A stretch of DNA of 64,000 nt from Dugong dugon (lineage: Eukaryota > Chordata > Mammalia > Sirenia > Dugongidae), in NCBI GenBank assembly GCA_030035585.1, contig CM057482.1, positions 45,985,501 to 46,049,500 on the forward strand. The letters run 5' to 3'. Positions 58,321-64,000 of this stretch are shown here, piece by piece. How positions within the stretch are numbered: position 1 is the first letter of the stretch; every line of letters starts with the position of its first letter. Position numbers and translations under genes: made by a program. Under the pieces are notes generated by a model. It was given only the letters and a program-made list of their open reading frames with translations. It did not search any database and had not been told where the DNA came from.

Positions 58321-58682
58321 CAGGCAGTCCCCGGGTAACAAACATCTGACTTACGTACAACCTGTAGTTACGAACCAACCCCTGTAAAGCCTATTATATT
58401 AAAAATTTGAGGTACATACAATGGTTTATAATAACGAACAGGCACTACTTTGTGACGCACATCAAAACATTATCACTATTATTACTGTATTATTGTGTTA
58501 AAGATGTTTTAGTGTATCTGGAAGTGTTTCTTTAATGTTTTTATGCATAGAAAGGTACACTCTATACTATATACTAAGACAAACATTTGATTAACTGATA
58601 TTGGATACTGTTCTGGCTTACATACAAATTTGACTTAAAGACAGATTTAGGAACGGAACTCATTTGTAATCCAGGGATTGCC
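58321..58682. mobile_element. Tigger/mariner-like MITE
   Basis: 362 bp with imperfect terminal inverted repeats of about 21 bp (GGCAGTCCCCGGGTAACAAA against GGCAATCCCTGGATTACAAA). TA dinucleotides flank both ends (58319-58320, 58683-58684). No ORF. The family was not named with certainty. Confidence 0.72.
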
Positions 58683-58853
58683 TACATTTAAAAGTAGAAG
58701 ATTGGAGGAAGACTGTATAAGAATATAAACAGGGACACAGCTGCAGAGGATTGGACAAACCAACAAAGGCTCTCAGGAGGGCACAGGGGACAACTTTGTC
58801 CACCCTCCCCACAGGAATGCAGCTAGCTCACAGGTGCAGGTAGCAAACTGGTA

Positions 58854-58868
58854 CCCCCCCCCCCCCCC
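58854..58868. repeat. C15 homopolymer (G15 on gene sense strand)
   Basis: In the TTC23 transcript this would be a G run starting 24 nt after the 5' splice site of the exon at 58893-58998, extended by GGGGCGG. Confidence 0.85.
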
Positions 58869-58892
58869 GCCCCTTGGAAGGCTGGTTCTCAC

Positions 58893-58998
58893 CGTGATGC
58901 TCGGGCCTCCCAGAAGCAACGGCAGCCTGGGCCACAAAGTGTGCGGAGTTGGCTGCCTCCTCTTGAGAGGGGTATTTATTCAGGACGATGAGGTGCGC
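58893..58998 (-). CDS. TTC23: TTC23 internal coding exon (first in window)
   Basis: This 106-nt exon encodes 35 residues plus one base. It starts with AHLIVLNKYPSQEEAANSAH and ends ASGRPEHH plus a G that completes an Asp codon with the next exon. The acceptor (TGACAG) and donor (G|GTGAGAACC) are good consensus sites, seen on the minus strand. The alanine-rich helical sequence fits an antiparallel TPR-type helix. The start phase is 0 and the end phase is 1, which matches the exon at 40177-40304. A run of 15 G (minus strand) begins 24 nt into the downstream intron. Identification rests on similarity to mammalian TTC23 as remembered, and on linkage with the following exons. Confidence 0.9.
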
Positions 58999-59204
58999 CT
59001 GTCACCACAAAGAGAAGAGACAAGTACATTTATATAACTTAGCGGCAGTGACACTGTTCCTGCAGGGACAAGCAGAAAGCTGAGAGCTTGAAGAAATTAT
59101 TTACATGGAAGCAGAGTCAACTCTTGAGAGAGCTGGATTTAAAAGCATTACATAGCAGAGAGAGAACAGGACGCTGATTCCATTTGGCTCGATGCTATGG
59201 CCAG

Positions 59205-59360
59205 GGCCTAAACCTATTGCTGTCAAGTCGATTCTGACTCATAGTGACCCTATAGGACAGAACTGCCCCATAGGGTTTCCAAGGCTGTAAATCTTTACAG
59301 AAGCAGACTGCCACATCTTTCTCCCATGGAACGGATGGTGGGTTCAAACCACTGACCTTT
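59205..59360 (-). mobile_element. AfroSINE, 3' part, split by L1
   Basis: Minus-strand SINE sequence up to the motif CCACTGACCTTT. Its 5' head (AAGTTAGCAGCC ... GCCACCAGGGGTCC) continues at 61891-61934. CTGACCTTT is duplicated at 59352-59360 and 61882-61890. Confidence 0.88.
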
Positions 59361-59620
59361 GAAAAGGGAGAGTGTGACAAACCATAAACATCAACACAAA
59401 AAACCCAACAGATAAACTAGATAATTGGGATCTTCTAAAAATCAAACATCTATGCTCTTCAAAAGATTTCACCAAAAGAGTTAAAAGAGAACCTACAGAC
59501 TGGGAAAAAATTTTTGGACAGTACAAGTCAGACAAAGGTCTAATCTCCATAATCTACAAGAAAATCCAACACCTCTACAACAAAAAGACAACCAATCCTA
59601 TCAAAAAATGGGCAAAGGAA

Positions 59621-60214
59621 ATGAACAGACACTTCACCAAGGAAGACATTCAAATGGCCAACAGACACATGAGGAAATGCTCGCGATCACTAGCCATTAG
59701 AGAAATGCAAATTAAAACCACAATGAGATACCATCTCACCCCGGCATTACTGGCACGAATCAAAAACACTGGAAATAACAAATGTTGGAGGGGCTGCGGG
59801 GAGACGGGAACTCTTATACACTGCTGGTGGGAATGCAAAATGATACAGCCATTTTGGAAAATGATATGGCGTTTCCTCAGAAAGCTAGAAATAGATGTAC
59901 CATTCGATCCAGCAATCCCACTCCTAGGAATATATCCTAGAGAAATAAGAGTCATCACTCGAATAGACATATGCACACCTATGTTCATGGCAGCATTATT
60001 CACAATAGCAAAACGATGGAAACAACCTCGATGTCCATCAACAGACGAATGGATACACAAACTATGGTACATACACACAATGGAGTACTATGCAATGAGA
60101 AAGAACAATGAATCGGTGAACCATCTCATAACATGGAGGAAACTGGAGGACATCATGCTGAGTGAAATAAGTCAATCACAAAAGGACAAATATTGTATGA
60201 GACCTCTATTGTAA
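59621..60214 (+). pseudogene. L1 ORF2 C-terminus, intact frame
   Basis: 198 codons, open to the natural ORF2 end, without breaks, which marks a young insertion. It shows the C-terminal Cys/His motif [18 protein letters not shown] (CX3CX7HX4C) near residue 57 and ends [12 protein letters not shown] and endonuclease domains are missing through 5' truncation. Confidence 0.88.
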
Positions 60215-60648
60215 AAACCCATGAAAAAATTCACATGCAAAATGTAACAATCCTTGTTGGTTACCAGGGATGGGGGGGGGGGGAATACTAAATAGGTAAT
60301 AGGTAAGGGGTAACTTGGGTGAGAGATGAGATAGTACATAGTACAGGGGAAACTAACACAACCTGCACAAGGAAAGGTCATGGAGGCCCTATAGACACAT
60401 CCAAACCCCCCGAGGGACTGAGTTGTTGGACGGAGGGCTCTGGGGACCATGATCTCGGGGAACATCTAGCTCAATTGGCATGACACTACTTATAAAGATA
60501 ATGCTCTACATTCTACCTTGGTGAGTAGTGTCTGGGGTCTTAAAAGCCTATGAGCGGCCATCTAAGATACTCCACTGATCTCATCCCTTCGGGAACAAGG
60601 GAGAACGAAGAGAACAGGATACAAGGAAAAGATTAGTCCAAAGGACTA

Positions 60649-60771
60649 ATGGTCCACAGCTACCAAGGCCTCCACGGGACTGAGCCCAGTACAGCTGGAT
60701 GGTGCCCGGCTACCACCAATGACTCCTCTGACCAGGATCACAACAGAGGGTTCTGGGCAGAGCTGGAGTAG
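60649..60771 (+). other. Small ORF in L1 3' UTR (copy 4, 40 codons)
   Basis: Same start and frame as the copies at 16826 and 41323, with GWCPATTNDSSDQDHNRG. A TAG ends it early. Confidence 0.35.
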
Positions 60772-61233
60772 GATGTAGAGTATAATTTTAACTCCCAAAA
60801 AAAAAAAAAAAAAAAGAAGACCAGATATACTGGCCTAAAGAATACTAGAGAAACCTCGAGAGTGTGGCCCCCAGACACCCTTTCAGCTCAGAGGGGAAGT
60901 TACCTTCAAGGTTCGATGTTAAGCCTGGGAATGGACACCCCAGTAAAACTAAATGGGACTAACGATGTACAGGAGTCCGGTGACAAGGGCCAGAAGGCAG
61001 AGGGAGAGTAGGAAACTGATGATAAGGAACACAAATTGAATAAGGACACTGTCGATGTATTGTGAGATTGTTGACCACTGCTATAGGGCAACATTTGTAG
61101 TAACTATTAAATGGGAGGCTGTTTTGTCCTGTAAGCCTTCATCTTGGGCGAGAATGGCAGCACAATTGGAAGAGCATAGTCAATATCACTTAAATGTGTA
61201 AGTAAAAAGTTTTGAAATGGTGTTTAAATAAAA

Positions 61234-61264
<31 letters not shown>

Positions 61265-61268
61265 AAAC
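61234..61268. repeat. (AAAT)n tail inside the L1 insertion
   Basis: About eight AAAT units mark an internal former poly(A) tail between two L1 3' end units. Confidence 0.85.
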
Positions 61269-61703
61269 AAATGAGACTAAAGAGGTACAATAGTCCACTG
61301 ACAAGGTCCAGAAGACAGAAGGGGACAAGGAAGCCCCCTGGTGATAGGGAACACAAGGTGGAGTAAGGATATTCTTGATGTGCTGTGAGATTGTTAACCA
61401 TTGTCATAGGGCAACATGTGTAGTAATTGTTAAATGAAAAACTATTTTTTCTGTAAGCCTTCATCTTAAGTGAGAATAACAGCACAGTTGGAAGAGCGTA
61501 GTCAATGTCACTGAACTGTGAATGTAGAAATTTTTGAAACGGTGTATCTTTGGCCATCTGTAATTTTCATCAAAAAAAAAGGTTGAGAATTTAGAGGCTT
61601 AATACGTTGTGGGGTTGTTAACCAATGTCAAAAAACAACATGTGTACTACTATTTCATGAGAAACTATTTGCTCTGTAAGCTTTCACCTGAAGTACAATA
61701 AAA

Positions 61704-61735
<32 letters not shown>

Positions 61736-61751
61736 GAAAAGGGAGAGTGTG

Positions 61752-61880
61752 GACATATTGTGGGGTTGGTAACCAATGTCACAAAACAATATGTGTACTA
61801 ATTGTTTAATGAGAAGCTAGTTTGCTCTGTAAACCTTCATCTAAAGTACAATAATTAAAAAAAAAACAGAAACAAAAACT
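61752..61880 (+). mobile_element. Very short L1 3' end
   Basis: ATATTGTGGGGTTGGTAACC ... CTTCATCTAAAGTACAATAA with an A-rich tail. With GAAAAGGGAGAGTGTG at 59361 it forms the L1 scrap that landed in the SINE before the larger L1 landed in it. Confidence 0.82.
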
Positions 61881-61934
61881 GCTGACCTTTAAGTTAGCAG
61901 CCAAATGTTTAACCATTGTGCCACCAGGGGTCCT

Positions 61935-62537
61935 TTTGGACAGGGCCTGTCACTCAATAAACCCTGTAAAAATCTATGAATCCTATGAACATAAATTAAT
62001 AATCATGATAAAACATATCCCTTCAAATAAAAAGTTACTACTCATCTGCCTGTCAACATTTGGAGTTTTAAAAAATACTATTATTAATATGTTTACATTC
62101 ACCCAATAAACATACTTACAGATCGCCTACAACAGGAGAAGCATGAGCTATAAAGAGTGGGAGGTACAGAAAGGTAAAATATGGTGAAATAATGCAGTAA
62201 TATGACATGCTAGGTAGTCTGCAATTAATTGCCAAGACAGTGACAGAAATACTAAATTTCCATGAGTTTAAAGGAGGGAAACACTAGCTCGCAATCGGCC
62301 AAAAACCAACCAACCAGCAATAACTAAGACGTAAAGGGCACTTTATAGTTTACTAAGTATCTTTTATGTGTTATAGCAATTCATTTTAATTTTCATTATC
62401 CTCAGTATATAAATTTAAGAACTGAACTTGTTGAATGAATAATTTGCCCAAAAATATTACACAGCTAATAAGAGGCGGAGTTGAGACTCTGACTTTGATA
62501 TTCTGACACCACATTTTGCTTTTTCGACCTTGTCAGG
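61935..62537. other. Intron, no recognised feature
   Basis: No repeat that I can name, apart from weak MIR-like words near 62440-62500 (GAATAATTTGCCCAAAAATA). Confidence 0.35.
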
Positions 62538-62845
62538 GGGCAGTGGTGGCTCAGAAGTAGAATTCTCGCCTTCCGTGTGGAAGACCTGGGTTCGATTCCT
62601 GGTCAATGTATCTCATGCACAGCCACCACCCGCCTATCAGTGGAGGCTTACATGTTGCTATGATGCTAGACAGATTTCAGCAGAGCTTCTGGACTAGGAT
62701 GCACTAGGAAGAAAGGCCTGGCAATCTACTTCCAAAAATTATTCAGTGAAAACTCTATGGGTCACAATGGCCCTATCCCAAACCAATGATGGGGAGGGGG
62801 TCACCATGAGCCCAGGGCCAAATGATGGCAGCTAATAACACAGCC
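62538..62845 (+). mobile_element. SINE with tRNA-Gly-like head
   Basis: The head CAGTGGTGGCTCAGAAGTAG, then AATTCTCGCCTTCCGTGTGG and GGGTTCGATTCCTGG is very close to a mammalian tRNA-Gly(GCC) body. The SINE body CACTAGGAAGAAAGGCCTGG and the tail GGGGTCACCATGAGCCCAGG follow. The anticodon region reads TTCCGTG rather than GCC context, and the sequence continues into the SINE, so it is not a tRNA gene. Confidence 0.82.
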
Positions 62846-63278
62846 ACGTCATGAATACTACTATTCTTCCCACCTAGCCCATGGCAGCAGATATCACTAG
62901 TTGCACACCCACCACAGCATCCTGATTCAGCCTCTAGGCAGCTTCGACTAATTCACAGGAGGCAGCATAAGAGGTACAGCAATCCTGAAGAGCATTCTAG
63001 CCTGGACCAAGCAATGAGATAGCAAAGTCAGAGAGACTTGCTCTTCTGATGGCCAACTGAGAGCATTTCTGGGGTGGGTAATCAGGGTAGAGGGATAATG
63101 TTTGGCTCTGGACTGTTGCTTCATTTGTCATGTTAAAACAGCTGAGGTATTAGCTGTAGATTTTCTGTGATAGGGGCTACTCCAAATCAATATTGGCAGT
63201 AATAACTTTTATTGTGTTAGGAAAACGAGAATTTTTTTATTTATATATGTTAACAATGTCTTTTGCTTTAAAACTACT
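62846..63278. other. Intron, no recognised feature
   Basis: No repeat or exon recognised. Confidence 0.4.
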
Positions 63279-63290
63279 TTTCTTACTATA

Positions 63291-63449
63291 ACCCATAAAA
63301 CCTATTGCCTTCGAGTCGATTCTGACTCTCAGCGACCCTATAGGACAGGGTAAAACTGTCTGATAGGGTTTCCAAGGAGCAGCTGGTGGATTCGAACTGC
63401 CGGCCTTTTAATTAGCAGCCGAACGCTTAACCACTGTGACACCGGGCTC
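63291..63449 (-). mobile_element. AfroSINE, short type
   Basis: Minus-strand copy. TSD TTTCTTACTATA (63279-63290) and TTTCTTATTATA (63450-63461), one change in 12. Confidence 0.92.
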
Positions 63450-63775
63450 TTTCTTATTATAGGATATAAATAAATTGAATAAGTGATTCCAGTAACCCCC
63501 AAATTAGTCATTGTCTTTGATTTAGTCTGAAAGGTCCAATCTTCAGCTTGACTTGAAATGCTTTTGAACTAATAGGTACTTTTAAATGCAACTGCATATA
63601 CATACAGACAATGGGAGACACAGGGACAGGATCAGACTGCCAGGTGTTCAGTGACTGGGTGAACTAAAAAGAGAAGAAACATCCCTCCCTCATCCCAGCA
63701 AAAAAAGAAAAAGAAAAAAGACCAAATGCAAATTGAGTCAAATTTACTTTGTGTTTTTCCCCTTAGTCAACTTTC

Positions 63776-63983
63776 TCGAAACCTGTTGCCAGCAATTTGA
63801 CTCTGACTCATAGTAACCCCATGTGTCACAGAGTGGAACTGTGCCCCATAGGGTTTTCTTTGCTGTGACCGTCATAGAAGCAGGCCTCTAGGCCTTTCTT
63901 CTGTAGCACCACTGGGTGGGTTTGAACCACCAACCTTTCAGTTAGTAGCCAAGAGCAAACCATCTGTGCCTCCCAGGGACCTT
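63776..63983 (-). mobile_element. AfroSINE, long type
   Basis: Minus-strand copy with CTCATAGTAACCCCATGTGT, CTGGGTGGGTTTGAACCACC and CCTCCCAGGGACC. The flanks TCAACTTTCTC and TTAACTATCTC may be a diverged TSD. Confidence 0.88.
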
Positions 63984-64000
63984 AACTATCTCTAGAATTC

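Larger units (their letters stand above)
59377..61735 (+). mobile_element. L1 with several tandem 3' ends in one insertion
   Basis: 5'-truncated in late ORF2. The exact 16-bp TSD GAAAAGGGAGAGTGTG lies at 59361-59376 and 61736-61751. Inside are an ORF2 C-terminal frame (59621-60214), the 3' UTR, a first 3' end with an (AAAT)n tail (to about 61268), a second related 3' unit (61268-61577, ending A9) and a third 3' end (61578-61735, ending A24). Confidence 0.9.
3129..64000 (-). other. TTC23: TTC23 gene, 3' half (partial gene span)
   Basis: The minus strand carries the last five coding exons of TTC23. In mammals this TPR protein is reported at the EvC zone of the primary cilium, with IQCE, EFCAB7 and EVC/EVC2, as a positive factor in Hedgehog signalling (family knowledge). 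The exons were found by translating GT-AG bounded segments and are confirmed by exact phase joining. They give about 193 residues against a full human protein of roughly 450, so the N-terminal half lies to the right of the window. The predicted order is helical repeat segments, then a kinesin-light-chain-like TPR stretch, then a basic, proline-rich tail. I looked between 58999 and 64000 for a further upstream exon and found none. L1 insertions within the gene are almost all antisense to it. Confidence 0.9.

Noticed and set aside
59650..60078. 142-codon minus-strand frame
   Set aside because: Antisense shadow of the intact L1 ORF2 C-terminus.
62538..62610. tRNA-Gly gene
   Set aside because: Good A and B boxes, but the sequence continues into a SINE body with RTE-type tail, and a second diverged copy exists at 8725. 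It is a tRNA-derived SINE head.

Overview
The window is vertebrate nuclear DNA from an afrotherian mammal, most likely an elephant or close relative. The evidence is the repeat content. There are more than 20 copies of a tRNA-derived SINE with the afrotherian AfroSINE head and a tail shared with RTE (BovB-like) LINEs. RTE copies themselves, lineage-type L1 elements with a characteristic 3' UTR, MaLR-type LTRs, and old mammalian MIR, L2 and hAT/Tigger-like relics are also present. The exact species cannot be settled from this sequence alone.

One protein-coding gene is recognisable: the 3' half of TTC23 (tetratricopeptide repeat protein 23) on the minus strand. Five coding exons lie at 58893-58998, 40177-40304, 22992-23141, 4598-4680 and 3129-3243 (stop codon 3129-3131). 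All have GT-AG borders and their reading phases join perfectly (0/1, 1/0, 0/0, 0/2, 2/stop). Together they give about 193 C-terminal residues; the N-terminal exons lie beyond position 64000. The introns are about 18.6, 17.0, 18.3 and 1.35 kb. No other host gene, tRNA, rRNA or known ncRNA was found. In the human map, as I remember it, SYNM converges on TTC23 from this side, but I see no SYNM coding sequence in 1-3100.

Layout. 1-3128: 3' flank or UTR of TTC23 with a SINE tail and an L1 scrap. 3129-4680: last two exons. 4681-22991: intron with an old L1 hosting four SINEs, LTR, MIR and L2 relics, an RTE inserted in a SINE, and a decayed L1. 22992-23141: exon. 23142-40176: intron dominated by two L1 blocks, one inside a MIR (24.0-28.0 kb) and a 7.4 kb L1 with an 18-bp target-site duplication (TSD), an internal tandem duplication and an LTR insertion (30.1-37.6 kb). 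40177-40304: exon. 40305-58892: intron with an MLT1 > MaLR > L1 nest, a broken RTE, a GC-rich repeat-poor stretch (50.6-53.0 kb) and a Tigger-like MITE. 58893-58998: exon. 58999-64000: intron with SINE > L1 > L1 nesting.

The main interest is in the repeats. (a) An L1 insertion carries several tandem 3' ends inside one pair of TSDs. (b) A short reading frame is kept open in the 3' UTR of several separate afrotherian L1 copies. (c) An L1 seems to lack ORF1 yet keeps its 5' terminus and a perfect TSD. (d) SINE/RTE chimeras hint at how the SINEs were assembled. No new defence-like or operon-like system is present.
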